Positions 15,525 through 24,358 of a DNA stretch of 64,000 nt are shown here, one piece after another. A model generated the notes under the pieces. The model ran no database searches, was not told where the DNA came from, and saw only the letters and a program-made list of their open reading frames with translations. Position 1 is the stretch's first letter; each line of letters starts with the position of its first letter. This stretch comes from Amycolatopsis eburnea (GTDB taxonomy: Bacteria > Actinomycetota > Actinomycetes > Mycobacteriales > Pseudonocardiaceae), in assembly GCF_003937945.1 (NCBI RefSeq), contig NZ_RSEC01000058.1, positions 1,302,001 through 1,366,000 of the forward strand. The letters are read 5' to 3'. The position numbers and the translations under genes were made by a program.

Positions 15525-17813
15525 TCACTCCGAGCGCAGAGTGTCCAACCGGGTCACTTGCCGAAGCAACGGAATCGTCAGCACGGTGACCAGCAGAACC
15601 GCTGCCACCGTGGTGGCCGCGAGTGCGAGCAGCACGGGGACGTCGATGACCATCGGCCGGTCCGCCAGCCGCAGGAACGGCGCGGTCAGCCCGAGCCCGG
15701 CCGCGACCGCCAGCACCACGCCGACCACCACCGGAATCGCGGTCTGCCACAGCGATCCGCGGGCCAGCACCCCGATCGGCACTCCGGCCGCGGACAACGC
15801 CGCGAGTGGCCGCCGTCGCTCGCTGATCTGCTCGACCGACAACATCAGCAGGCTCATCGCGGCCACCGCGAGCACGAACAGCGACGCGGTGATCAGCACC
15901 GAACGGAAGCTCTCCACCTGCTGCTGTTCACGGGCGAGGAAATCGTCGGGGTAGCCGTTCCTGCCGACCGTGGCGTGCCACACGAGCGGCCGCACTGCCT
16001 TCGCGATCTCGTCGGTCAGTGCCCGCGGGTCGCCGGTGCCCGACACGTGCACCACGATCGCCGCGTCCGGCAGCGCGAGCGCACCGAGGGCGCCCGGCGT
16101 GACGAGCAGGGTTCCGTCCGCGGCTGTCGTCGTGTCGCCCGGCGGCACGACCTTGACGGTGCCCGGGATCGTCCACTCCGGACCGTCCAGCTGCCTGCCG
16201 TGGGAATGGGCCTCGAGCCGCACCGTGCCGGCCGGGGTGGTGCCGCCTCCCGCGGGCTCGATGTAGAAGACGTCGCCGTCGGCGCAATCGCCGAAGTCGG
16301 CCTGCACCCGGAGTGCCACGCAGTCGCCGACCACGCCGGAGGTCTCCCGCTGCCCGGACGTGAACGTGACGTACCTGGCCGGGTGCACGCCGGTCACGCC
16401 CGGCACCGACCTCGCCAGGGTGGCGACCTCCGCCTCGTGCGCGGCGGTCGTCGGCACCCGGACCGGCGCCGCGGCCACGCCGGCCGGCGACCTCTGCTGC
16501 CGGGCGCCGTCGCCGAGTGAGGTGAGCACGCCCTGGATCAGGATCGTGCCGGCCAGCACGACGACCACACCGGACACCACGCGGCTGGCGGTGCCGCTGT
16601 CGAGCTGCAGCCGGCGGATCGCGAGCTGCCATGACGGCGGACCGCCGTGCAGCCGGTCCACGAGCCGCTCGACCAGCCACGGCAGCAGGGCCGTGACGCC
16701 CAGCAGCAGGAACACGCTGCCCGTCGCGAGCGCCAGCGCAGGGGCGGCGTCGCCGTTTCCAGGGTCGAACGCGAAAGTGGCGGCCAGGCACAGGACGCCG
16801 ACGACGGTGAGCGCCCAGCGCCACGCCATCCGCCGCCGCACCGGTTTGCCCTGCCGGACCACACCGAGCGGTTCCACGATCGTGCGGCGCAGCCCGAACA
16901 ACGCCGAGCCGATCGCGAGCCCCGGGACCAGCAGGACGATCACCACGACCAGCGGCCAGGACGGGACGAGGTCCGCCGGGAAGATCCGCAGGCCGAACGG
17001 CAGGATGCCGCCGACGAAGGTGCGCAGCAGGGCGAAGAGCCCGACGCCGGCCGCGAGCCCGATACCCGCCCCGACCAGCGATTCGGCCGCCGCGACGCGT
17101 TTGACCTGCCGGGAGTCGAGACCGAGCAGCCGCAACGCGGCGAGCCGGCGCTCCCGCTGCGCGGCGCCCATCCGTGAGGCGGTGGTCACGAAGATCAGCA
17201 GCGGCAGCAGCAACACCGCCGCGATCGGCAGGACGATGGCCAGCGTCGCCAGTGACAGTCCGGAGCCGGGCTGCCCGAACCCGTAGACCTCGGTGGCGTC
17301 GGCGCCTTCGGCCTGGATCTGCGCGGCGGGCACCCCGTAGTACGCGGTCAGGTCGCCGGCGTCGGCAACGCCCGCTCGCGACAGCTCGCCCACGACGTGC
17401 CCGGGCAGCCGGGTCGCCAGCGAACCGGCGCCGGGCGCGGTCAGTTTCGTGGCGAGCTCCGGCGAAACGACCAGCTCGCCCGGCGCGGGGAGCCGGTCGA
17501 GGCCCGGCGGCACCGGCGAGTCCGGCCCCGTCGCCGCGACCGCGGTGATCTTGACGTAGTCCTCGCCTGCCGAGGGGTACCACGCGTAGGTCAGCAGCGG
17601 GGCGACGCCCGCGCGCGGCTCGGTGACCGGCTTGACGGCCGCCGCCCGCTCCGCCTGTGCGCCGGTCAGGTGGTCGACGGCGGCGGCGGACAGCAGCACG
17701 GCGACCGCGAGCGCGATCCCGAACGCGCTCATCGCGAGGCGCAGCAGCGCCGCGCCGGACATCCGGCCGCCCCCGACGGCCAGCCGGAGTCCCAGCGCCA
17801 GATCCCGCATCAT
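15525..17813 (-). CDS. FtsX-like ABC transporter permease
   Basis: A 762-residue permease with two FtsX/MacB-type units. There is an N-terminal membrane helix, a large extracellular domain, three helices around residues 225-370 (including ERRLAALRLLGLDSRQVKRV), a further central helix set, a second extracellular domain and three C-terminal helices with ISERRRPLAALSAAGVPI. Such permeases, with a LolD/MacB-like ATPase, couple ATP use to extraction or export of peptides or lipids, or to antibiotic resistance. ATG 17813 overlaps the ATPase stop by ATGA. It is the last gene of the PadR-ATPase-permease unit. Confidence 0.88.
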   Translation of the reverse strand: MMRDLALGLRLAVGGGRMSGAALLRLAMSAFGIALAVAVLLSAAAVDHLTGAQAERAAAVKPVTEPRAGVAPLLTYAWYPSAGEDYVKITAVAATGPDSPVPPGLDRLPAPGELVVSPELATKLTAPGAGSLATRLPGHVVGELSRAGVADAGDLTAYYGVPAAQIQAEGADATEVYGFGQPGSGLSLATLAIVLPIAAVLLLPLLIFVTTASRMGAAQRERRLAALRLLGLDSRQVKRVAAAESLVGAGIGLAAGVGLFALLRTFVGGILPFGLRIFPADLVPSWPLVVVIVLLVPGLAIGSALFGLRRTIVEPLGVVRQGKPVRRRMAWRWALTVVGVLCLAATFAFDPGNGDAAPALALATGSVFLLLGVTALLPWLVERLVDRLHGGPPSWQLAIRRLQLDSGTASRVVSGVVVVLAGTILIQGVLTSLGDGARQQRSPAGVAAAPVRVPTTAAHEAEVATLARSVPGVTGVHPARYVTFTSGQRETSGVVGDCVALRVQADFGDCADGDVFYIEPAGGGTTPAGTVRLEAHSHGRQLDGPEWTIPGTVKVVPPGDTTTAADGTLLVTPGALGALALPDAAIVVHVSGTGDPRALTDEIAKAVRPLVWHATVGRNGYPDDFLAREQQQVESFRSVLITASLFVLAVAAMSLLMLSVEQISERRRPLAALSAAGVPIGVLARGSLWQTAIPVVVGVVLAVAAGLGLTAPFLRLADRPMVIDVPVLLALAATTVAAVLLVTVLTIPLLRQVTRLDTLRSE

Positions 17814-18499
17814 GCGACCAGCTCCCGGTCGACCGTGCGCCCGTCCCGCACCACGATCTCGCGGTCGGCATAGGCCGCGACCCGCGGCTCGTGGGTCACC
17901 AGCACCACCGCGGCGTGCGCTTCCCGTGCCGCCTCGGTGAGCATCCGCATGACCTTCTCGCCGCTGAGCGAATCGAGCGCGCCGGTGGGCTCGTCGGCGA
18001 AGACCACCTTCGGCCCCGTCACCAGTGCCCGCGCCACCGCGACCCGCTGCGCCTGCCCGCCGGACACGTCGCCGGGGCGGCGCTTCGCCAGCCCGTCGAC
18101 CTCCAGCCGGGCAAGCCATTCGGTCGCCTCGGCCTCGGCCGGCTTCCGCTTGGCCCCGGTCAGCCGCAACGGGAGTGCGACGTTCTCCAGGCAGGACAGC
18201 TCGGGCACGAGCTGTCCGAACTGGAAGACGAAGCCGAACTCGTTGCGCCGCAGAGCACTTCGTCCCTTGTCGTCCATCCCGACGAGGTCGGCGCCGCCGT
18301 AGCTGATGGTTCCCGAGTCCGGCCGCACGATACCGGCGAGGCAGTGCAGCAGGGTCGACTTGCCGGAGCCGGAAGCGCCCATGATCGCGAGCACTTCCCC
18401 CGTCGAGACGGACAACCCCGCCCCGTCGAGGGCTTGTGTCCGGCCGAACGACTTGCGGAGTCCGTCGCCGACGAGCAACGGCGTTCGGGGCGTGGTCAT
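17810..18499 (-). CDS. ABC transporter ATP-binding protein (MacB/LolD type)
   Basis: A 229-residue ATPase starting MTTPRTPLLVGDGLRKSFG, with Walker A GASGSGKST, signature DVSGGQAQRVAVARAL, Walker B VVFADEPTGALD and the H-loop in LVTHEPRVA. These are typical of the subunit that drives FtsX-like permeases. The start overlaps the PadR stop (TGATG) and the end overlaps the permease start, so all three genes are one coupled operon. PadR-controlled pairs of this kind often answer to antimicrobial compounds. Confidence 0.92.
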   Translation of the reverse strand: MTTPRTPLLVGDGLRKSFGRTQALDGAGLSVSTGEVLAIMGASGSGKSTLLHCLAGIVRPDSGTISYGGADLVGMDDKGRSALRRNEFGFVFQFGQLVPELSCLENVALPLRLTGAKRKPAEAEATEWLARLEVDGLAKRRPGDVSGGQAQRVAVARALVTGPKVVFADEPTGALDSLSGEKVMRMLTEAAREAHAAVVLVTHEPRVAAYADREIVVRDGRTVDRELVA

Positions 18500-19020
18500 C
18501 AGCGCACCGCCTTTTCGAGTTCCCCGAGGCGCGCGGCGGTCAGCTCCAGCCACCGCAGGTCCGCCTCGAGGTGAAAGAGCGCGTGGTCGCAGATCAGCTG
18601 ATCGGCGAGGTCGCCCTCGTTCTTGCGCTTGGTGAGCGCACGCATCACGGTGAGGTGCTTGCTGCGCTGGACGTCGAGCACGTCGGCGGCGCTGCGGCCG
18701 GACAGCAGCGCCAGCACCACCTTCGTGTAGAGCGTGTTCTGCAGGTACGGCTGCGGGTCTTCCGGAGTGCGCAGCCACGTCTCGACGTCGGTGATCCCCG
18801 CGTCGGTGATGGTGTAGCGCTTCCGCTCCGGGCCGTCGCCGCTCTCGACGCCCGCCACCTCGACCATGCCGTTGCGCAGCAGCCGTGACAACGTCGAGTA
18901 GACCTGGCCGTACGCCAGCGGGCGGTCGTGCCCGAACTGCTCGTCGTAGGCCCGTTTCAGGTCATAGCCGTGGCGCGGGCCGGTCTCGAGCAGTGCGAGC
19001 AGGGTGTGTGAAACCGACAT
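18499..19020 (-). CDS. PadR-family transcriptional regulator
   Basis: A 173-residue PadR regulator: winged helix with LLALLETGPRHGYDLKRAYDE, YGQVYSTLSRLLRNGMV and RKRYTITDAG, then a C-terminal helical dimerisation region. It heads the operon with the ABC ATPase and permease, so it is expected to repress that operon and itself. Three GTATAC-like elements spaced 13 bp apart lie 43-74 bp upstream of the start and are the obvious candidate operator. An AAAGGAGGGAACAGGGGA stretch provides the ribosome site. Confidence 0.9.
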   Translation of the reverse strand: MSVSHTLLALLETGPRHGYDLKRAYDEQFGHDRPLAYGQVYSTLSRLLRNGMVEVAGVESGDGPERKRYTITDAGITDVETWLRTPEDPQPYLQNTLYTKVVLALLSGRSAADVLDVQRSKHLTVMRALTKRKNEGDLADQLICDHALFHLEADLRWLELTAARLGELEKAVR

Positions 19021-19062
19021 TCCCCTGTTCCCTCCTTTGCTCCGGAAGCCCGGTGGAGATCA

Positions 19063-19094
19063 CTATACCGCAAGCGTATACCTCGCGTGTATAC
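19063..19094. promoter_or_regulatory. Triple 13-bp-spaced GTATAC array (likely PadR operator)
   Basis: CTATAC (19063), GTATAC (19076) and GTATAC (19089) start exactly 13 bp apart. Each GTATAC is itself a palindrome, so neighbouring copies can be read as direct or inverted repeats. The array is in the promoter region of the PadR-ABC operon. Confidence 0.6.
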
Positions 19095-19131
19095 CACCGC
19101 AGAGTACCGGATTGTCGCTGGTCGGAGGGTT

Positions 19132-19800
19132 TTATCGGGTGCGTCGCCGCCGCGCGGGCGGGTCGTGGCGAACGTGCCGGGCGGCGAGACCGTCGAGAAC
19201 GATGCCGAGGTGGCGCTCGAACCGCTCCCCGCTGTCATCGCGAAGGTGTCCGGCGTCCTTGGTCAGGGGTGCGTGTTCGCCCAGGCCGGCGTCGCGTTCG
19301 GCGAGGGAGTACCGCGTCGGATCGGTGACGGCCGACTGGAGCCGCTCCTGCTCCTCGATGACGAAGCCGACGACGAACGCGACGACCACGTCCAGCGCGT
19401 CGTCCGCCTCCTGGAGGGTGAGCCCGGCCTTCGTCCAGCTCTGGTACAGCGGCTCCTTGACGCGCGCCACCAGATCGGGATCGGACACCCGTGCGCCGCT
19501 GAAGGTGCGGGCACCGTCGCGGTGGCGCAGGTACTCGGCGCGGAGCACGCGAGCGTACGCGGCCAGATCTTCGCGCCAGTCCGAACCGGGGGGCGGCAGC
19601 TCGTCCGCGATGCGCCGCAGGACCGTGGTGCTCATCTCGTCGAGCAGCTCCTGCTTGTTGCGCAGATGCCAGTACAGGGCCGGCGCGCGGACGTCGAGGC
19701 GCTGCGCGAGCGCGCGGACGGTGACACCCTCGATGCCCTTGTCGTCGAGCAGCTCCAGTGCGGCTTCGACGACCTTTTCCCGCGTGATCCCTTTTGGCAT
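19132..19800 (-). CDS. TetR-family repressor (TetR_C-type), proposed regulon controller
   Basis: A 222-residue repressor: N-terminal helix-turn-helix (MPKGITREKVVEAALELL, RALAQRLDVRAPALYWHLRN) and a C-terminal domain of the tetracycline-repressor type, with EYLRHRDGARTFSG and VVVAFVVGFVIEEQERL. ATG 19800 is preferred; an in-frame TTG at 19809 would add three residues. It is divergent from the GNAT gene. The intergenic region carries two TTATCWAAGTTAAG elements that also occur, slightly varied, at the promoters of the lipoprotein hydrolase and the ferric-reductase-like gene. I therefore propose that this protein controls all three loci. Family firm; regulon inferred. Confidence 0.87.
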   Translation of the reverse strand: MPKGITREKVVEAALELLDDKGIEGVTVRALAQRLDVRAPALYWHLRNKQELLDEMSTTVLRRIADELPPPGSDWREDLAAYARVLRAEYLRHRDGARTFSGARVSDPDLVARVKEPLYQSWTKAGLTLQEADDALDVVVAFVVGFVIEEQERLQSAVTDPTRYSLAERDAGLGEHAPLTKDAGHLRDDSGERFERHLGIVLDGLAARHVRHDPPARRRRTR

Positions 19801-19802
19801 GG

Positions 19803-19857
19803 TTGACAAGTTATCAAAGTTAAGTCACGCTGGCGAACAGCACCTTAACTTAGATAA
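19803..19857 (+). promoter_or_regulatory. Promoter with paired TetR operators (regulon site c)
   Basis: TTGACA (19803-19808), a 17-bp spacer with TTATCAAAGTTAAG (19811-19824) and CACGCT (19826-19831) form a promoter pointing to the GNAT gene. CTTAACTTAGATAA (19844-19857) is its near-exact inverted copy. The site lies directly upstream of the TetR start, as expected for autoregulation. Confidence 0.65.
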
Positions 19858-19887
19858 TGTGGTGCCGTGCGACGGAGGGAGCAGGTC

Positions 19888-20343
19888 GTGACGATGAGCG
19901 TCGCGGAAGAACCGTGGGACTGCCCGGACGGCGTCCGGTTGCGCCGCGCCCTGCAGGTCGAACTGGCCGCCCGGTACGAGATCCCCGACCAGGAGACCGA
20001 GCCGCCGACCGCCGAAACCGTCAGCACGTTCCTGATCGCCCGCGCCGGCGACGGCGAAGCGACCGGTTGTGGCGCTCTGCGCCTGCTGGACAACGGCATG
20101 GCCGAAGTCAAGCGGATGTACGTGACGCCGCGGGCGCGCGGCACCGGAGTGGCCACGCGCGTCCTCCGGGCGCTGGAGGACCAGGCCCGACGGCACGGGA
20201 TCAGTTCGCTTGTGCTGGCGACCGGCGTGAAGCAGCCGGACGCGATCCGTTTCTACGAACGCGAGGGCTACCAACGGATCGACGGTTACGGGCCTTACGC
20301 CGGTGAACCGCTGGCCAGGTGCTTCACCCGCCGGCTCCGCTGA
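19888..20343 (+). CDS. GNAT-family N-acetyltransferase
   Basis: A 151-residue acetyltransferase. The acetyl-CoA-binding region MYVTPRARGTGVATRVLRAL contains the R/Q-x-x-G-x-G/A pattern, and the C-terminal part has AIRFYEREGYQRI, typical of the fold. GGAGGG at 19874-19879 lies eight bases before GTG 19888, which decides the start; ATG 19894 is the alternative. It is divergent from the TetR gene under shared operators. Its substrate is unknown; acetylation of a small amine or antibiotic would suit a TetR-controlled resistance-like regulon. Confidence 0.85.
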   Translation: MTMSVAEEPWDCPDGVRLRRALQVELAARYEIPDQETEPPTAETVSTFLIARAGDGEATGCGALRLLDNGMAEVKRMYVTPRARGTGVATRVLRALEDQARRHGISSLVLATGVKQPDAIRFYEREGYQRIDGYGPYAGEPLARCFTRRLR

Positions 20344-20381
20344 TGGGTGAACGGAACGCTCGACACAACGAAAGGTGCTCG

Positions 20382-21239
20382 GTGGATCGACTCGACGTGC
20401 AGGTCGGCGGAACGAAGATCGCCTACCTGAAAAGCGCCGCCGGCGACGATGCGCGGGCGATTGTGTTCGTCCACGGCAACTCCTCGTCAGCCGGCACGTG
20501 GCTCCCGCTTCTGACCGGTGATTTCGGGCGGCGGTTCCGCTGTTTCGCGCTGGATCTGCCGGGGCACGGGCACTCCGGCCCGGCTCGTGATCTCGCCGGC
20601 TACTCGCTGCCGGGATACGTGGCCGTGCTCACCGGCTTCATGCGGGAGCTCGACATCACCGACGCGGTCGTCGTCGGCTGGAGTCTGGGCGGGCAGATTG
20701 TCATGGAGGCGGCGCCCGAGCTGCCCGACGCGGCCGGCTTCGTCGTTTTCGGTGCCCCACCTGTCGCAACGCCGGCTCAATTGGCAGAGGCGTTCCTGCC
20801 GAGCCCGGCCATGGCCGCGCTGTTCAGCGACCAAATCTCCGAGCCCGAAGCGAAGTCGGTTGCCGGGTGCTTCGTCGCGGCAGGCACGTCGTTCGATGTC
20901 GGAGAGTTCGTTTCCGACATCCTCGGCACCGACGGTGCGGCCCGCGCGGGACTCGGATCCAGTCTCGGCGCAGGCCGTTTCGCAGATGAGGTCGCGATCG
21001 TTTCGGCTCTGGCGCAACCTCTGGGCATCTTGCACGGCGAGGCTGAGCAGCTCGTGAGCCTCGCCTACCTGCGCAAGCTGGATTTTCCCGCGTTGTGGCG
21101 TGGTGAGGTCCAGGTGATCCCCGGTGCCGGTCACGCACCGCATCGGGAGGCGCCTGAAAAGTTCGCTGCCCTGTTGAGGGAATTCGTAAGTGAGGCTGTG
21201 CTTCGCGGACCAGCTGCCTGGCCTTGTCCTGGTCGCTAG
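20382..21239 (+). CDS. Alpha/beta hydrolase
   Basis: A 285-residue alpha/beta hydrolase with IVFVHGNSSSAGTWLPLL (oxyanion HG), ALDLPGHGHSGPA, nucleophile elbow VVGWSLGGQIV and the C-terminal catalytic His in IPGAGHAPHREAPEKF. It resembles haloalkane dehalogenase/epoxide hydrolase-like esterases. GTG 20382 has AAAGG a few bases upstream and is preferred over ATG 20343. It follows the GNAT gene by 38 bp and is probably co-transcribed from the TetR-controlled promoter. The substrate is not predictable. Confidence 0.82.
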   Translation: MDRLDVQVGGTKIAYLKSAAGDDARAIVFVHGNSSSAGTWLPLLTGDFGRRFRCFALDLPGHGHSGPARDLAGYSLPGYVAVLTGFMRELDITDAVVVGWSLGGQIVMEAAPELPDAAGFVVFGAPPVATPAQLAEAFLPSPAMAALFSDQISEPEAKSVAGCFVAAGTSFDVGEFVSDILGTDGAARAGLGSSLGAGRFADEVAIVSALAQPLGILHGEAEQLVSLAYLRKLDFPALWRGEVQVIPGAGHAPHREAPEKFAALLREFVSEAVLRGPAAWPCPGR

Positions 21240-21274
21240 CCTCGATCGCGTCGGCGAGCCGCCCCGACGCGGCA

Positions 21275-22000
21275 CTAGTCGACGACGAATTTGTCGGCGA
21301 CGGCGCCCATCTGCCAGTTTTCGGGCATCGCGTGGTAGACCAGTTCCGGTTCGGCGCGCTCGGTGTGCAGGGTCCAGTAGGCGTTCGCGATGGCGTCGGG
21401 CTCCGCGTCGGGTCCGCCTTGGCCGATCATCGCGGCCAGGGCCACATGGGCGACGTAGACCCCTCGGCCCGCCAGGGAGGCGTGGAGGTTCAACGCCCAG
21501 TTGCGCAGGCCCCCGGTGGCGATCTGCACGTTCGCCACGTGCGGGGCGATCATCGGCCCGGATCCGGCTCCCGTGGTGAAGATGATCGTGCCCGTTCCGC
21601 GGGACAGCATTCCCGGCAGCACTTGCCGGACGGCGGTGATGCCACCGCGGACGTACAGGTCGAACTCGGGCAGCACCGACTCGACCGTCACCTCGCTCGC
21701 GTCGACGAGCGGCTGCTTCCGCAGGTCGGCAAGGCTCGGCGCCGGCGAGAACTCCAGCACGTCGACCCCGCCGAACCGCTCCTCCGCCGCCGCCAGCGCG
21801 GTGCGCAGGCCGTCCGCATCGCGGATGTCGGCGGGGAACGCCCCGGCTTCGGCACCCTCGTCCCGCAGCGTTGCCGCAAGCTTTTCGAGCTGCTCGACAC
21901 TCCGCGCGAGCAGCGCCACCGAAAAGCCCTCGCGTGCGAAACGCCGGGCGATCGACATCCCCAGCTGTGGCCCCGCCCCGACAACGGCAAGTGTGCTCAT
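21275..22000 (-). CDS. Atypical SDR-family protein lacking the Tyr-Lys pair
   Basis: A 241-residue Rossmann-fold protein of the short-chain dehydrogenase superfamily. The cofactor loop is GAGPQLGMSIARRFA, and LLARSVEQLEKL and FPADIRDADGL follow. Where classical SDRs have Ser and then Tyr-xxx-Lys, this protein reads IIFTTGAGSGPMIAPHVANV and then ATGGLRNWAL, so the Tyr and Lys are absent. It may be a non-classical reductase or a binding protein. GAAAGGGGATG precedes ATG 22000. It converges with the hydrolase at 20382 and starts next to a broken CoA-ligase gene. Confidence 0.75.
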   Translation of the reverse strand: MSTLAVVGAGPQLGMSIARRFAREGFSVALLARSVEQLEKLAATLRDEGAEAGAFPADIRDADGLRTALAAAEERFGGVDVLEFSPAPSLADLRKQPLVDASEVTVESVLPEFDLYVRGGITAVRQVLPGMLSRGTGTIIFTTGAGSGPMIAPHVANVQIATGGLRNWALNLHASLAGRGVYVAHVALAAMIGQGGPDAEPDAIANAYWTLHTERAEPELVYHAMPENWQMGAVADKFVVD

Positions 22001-22108
22001 GACGACATCCCCTTTCGGCACTTGCGTGCCCCAGTGCGCTCCCGGCCGCGTCGGTGCGGATCATGATCCCACTCTACGCGCGCCGGCCGTCGACTACACC
22101 GGATCCCG

Positions 22109-22933
22109 TTGGGGGGAAACGAATTCGCCGAGGTGCGTTGCGGCGACTGTGCCGAGCCGATCTGTGCCGTGCTGGAAATGGCGATCTGGGCACGCGGAGG
22201 CAGCTCCGAAGGCGGCATTGACGCTCCAGGCGATCTCCCGCGGGCTGCGCTGCTGCATCGTCGGAGGCGCCCGATGCCGATCGAGGTGCTGCGGTCCTTC
22301 GAGGAGACCTTCGGATGTGAGGTGTTCGAAGGATATGGGCTGTCGGAGACCGCGCCCATCGCGTGCTTCAACCAACCGGCCGTGCCGAGGAAGGCCGGAA
22401 CGATCGGCGTCCCGGTGCGTGGCTGCGAGCTTCGCCTGGTCGACGACGAGGGCAACGAGGTGCACGACATCGACGTGCCCGGCGAGATCGAGATCAAGGG
22501 CGAGAACGTCATGAAGGGCTACTGGAACCGGCCGACGGCGACCGCGGAAGCGGTGGTGGACGGCTGGTTCCGCACCGGCGACATCGCAACACGCGACGGC
22601 GACGGCTACTACCGCATCGTCGACCGGAAGAAGGACGTCATCATCCGGGGCGGCTACAACGTCTATCCGCGTGAGGTGGAGGAAGTCCTCTACGAGCACC
22701 CGGCCGTCGCCGAAGCGGCCGTCGTCGGGATCCGCGACGAGTACCTCGGCGAACAGGTCGGCGCCGCCGTGGCGCTCAAGCGCGGCGCCCGAGCCGAGCC
22801 CGCCGAACTCGTCGAGTTCGTGAAGCAGCGGCTGGCGGACTACAAGTACCCCCGCCGGATCTGGCTCGTCGACAGCCTTCCCAAGGGACCGACGGGCAAG
22901 ATCCTGCGCAGGAGCGTCGAACCACCGGCGTAG
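22109..22933 (+). pseudogene. Truncated and frameshifted long-chain-acyl/aryl-CoA ligase
   Basis: The 3' half of an acyl-CoA ligase is intact in one frame: VFEGYGLSETAP (A5), GEIEIKGENVMKGY, WFRTGDIATRDGDGYYRI (A7), DRKKDVIIRGGYNVYPREVE (A8) and PTGKIL with the catalytic Lys (A10). The preceding segment AAPKAALTLQAISRGLRCC and IVGGA lies in another frame, joined by a one-base loss at about 22270. Everything upstream, including the P-loop A3 motif, is absent. The gene therefore lacks the N-terminal domain and cannot be functional. It may be left over from an older fatty-acid or aromatic catabolic cluster. Confidence 0.75.
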
Positions 22934-23010
22934 CGAACCTGATCGGTCCACGGCCTTGCGCCTGCTGCCGGGCATCAGCCGTCGTCTGCGCCCGGCATCG
23001 GGTGAGGTGA

Positions 23011-24333
23011 TCAGGGTGTGCCCGTCTCTTCGGGTAGGCGAACCGCCAAAGCACTGGCCGTCACCGAGTACGGGCTGCGAAGGGTGAGCACGGCGATCAG
23101 GCTGACGCCGGAAGCGACTGCGACGTAACCGCCGACAGCGCCGAGACCGCCGGTCGAGGTGACGAGCAGCGTGGCGACGATCGGGGCGATCGCGCCGCCG
23201 AGTACGCCGCCGATGCCGTACGCGATCGACGCGCCGCTGTACCTGATCTCCGCGGGGAACGCTTCACTCAGATAGGCGCCGTACGGCCCCGTCGCCACGG
23301 CGATGCACGCCGCCGCGACCATCGTTCCGAGGAACAAACCGGCGTGGGAGCCGGATTCGACCAGCGCGAAGTACGGGTACGCCCAGACGATCGTGCCCAC
23401 GGTGCCGGCGACGAGGACACGTTTGCGCCCGATACGTCCCGCGAGCAGTGCGGCGGCGGGAAGCGCCACGCACCAGAGCAGCGCGGCCACGATGGTGACC
23501 GTGAGCATCGTCGACGCGCTGAACAGCTTCGCCTTGGCGGCGTAGCCGAGCATGAACGCCAGCAGGAGGTTCCCGAGCGTGGAACTGCCGATGGTGATGC
23601 CGGACGCGGGCACCCAGATCCGTGGCGCGCGCAGCACGTCGGCGATCGGCGCGCGGCGCACGGTGTGCTGCCGCCGGACGCGCTCGAACTCGGGGCTCTC
23701 GGCCAGCTTGAGCCGGATCAGCAGACCGACGACGACCAACGCGGCGCTCGCCAGGAACGGGACGCGCCACCCCCAGCTCACGAACCCCTCGTCCCCGGCG
23801 CCGAGCCGGACGACCAGGAAGACCAGGCTGGCCAGCACGACGCCGAGCGGCAGGCCGACCTGGGGCAGGGAACTGAGCAGGGTGCGTTCGGTGCGGGTGC
23901 GCGCGTGCTCGAGGGCGAGCAGTGTCGCACCGCCCCACTCGCCGCCGACGGCGAGCCCTTGGGCGACGCGGATCAGCACCAGCGCGATCGGTGCGGCCAC
24001 ACCGATCGAGGCGTACGTCGGCAGCACTCCGATCAGGGCGGTGCCGACGCCCATGACGAGCAGGGACAGCACGAGCATGCGCTTGCGCCCGACCCGGTCC
24101 CCGAAATGACCGATGAGGGCACCGCCGATCGGCCGGGCGACGAAGCCGATCGCGAACGTCGAGAGGGCCGCGAGAGTGCTCGCGACGGTCGAGGTGCTGG
24201 GGAAGAACTGGGGAGCGAAGACGAGTGTCGCGGCGAGCGCGTAGATGAAGAAGTCGTACCACTCGATGGTCGTGCCGACGAGTCCGGCCACCGCCACGCG
24301 CCACGGCACCGGTCTGGATTCGGATCGGGACAT
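23011..24333 (-). CDS. MFS transporter, metabolite:H+ symporter (MHS) family
   Basis: A 440-residue transporter with 12 predicted membrane segments. Characteristic MHS/ProP-family motifs are GTTIEWYDFFIYA at the first helix, GHFGDRVGRKRML in the loop between helices 2 and 3, and GEWGGATLLALEHA. Members import carboxylates, osmolytes or aromatic acids with protons. It is the last gene of the long minus-strand catabolic operon, 25 bp after the reductase, so it probably imports the aromatic substrate. The specific ligand is unknown. Confidence 0.88.
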   Translation of the reverse strand: MSRSESRPVPWRVAVAGLVGTTIEWYDFFIYALAATLVFAPQFFPSTSTVASTLAALSTFAIGFVARPIGGALIGHFGDRVGRKRMLVLSLLVMGVGTALIGVLPTYASIGVAAPIALVLIRVAQGLAVGGEWGGATLLALEHARTRTERTLLSSLPQVGLPLGVVLASLVFLVVRLGAGDEGFVSWGWRVPFLASAALVVVGLLIRLKLAESPEFERVRRQHTVRRAPIADVLRAPRIWVPASGITIGSSTLGNLLLAFMLGYAAKAKLFSASTMLTVTIVAALLWCVALPAAALLAGRIGRKRVLVAGTVGTIVWAYPYFALVESGSHAGLFLGTMVAAACIAVATGPYGAYLSEAFPAEIRYSGASIAYGIGGVLGGAIAPIVATLLVTSTGGLGAVGGYVAVASGVSLIAVLTLRSPYSVTASALAVRLPEETGTP

Positions 24334-24358
24334 CGTTGTCCTCCAAGGGATGAGCTGG

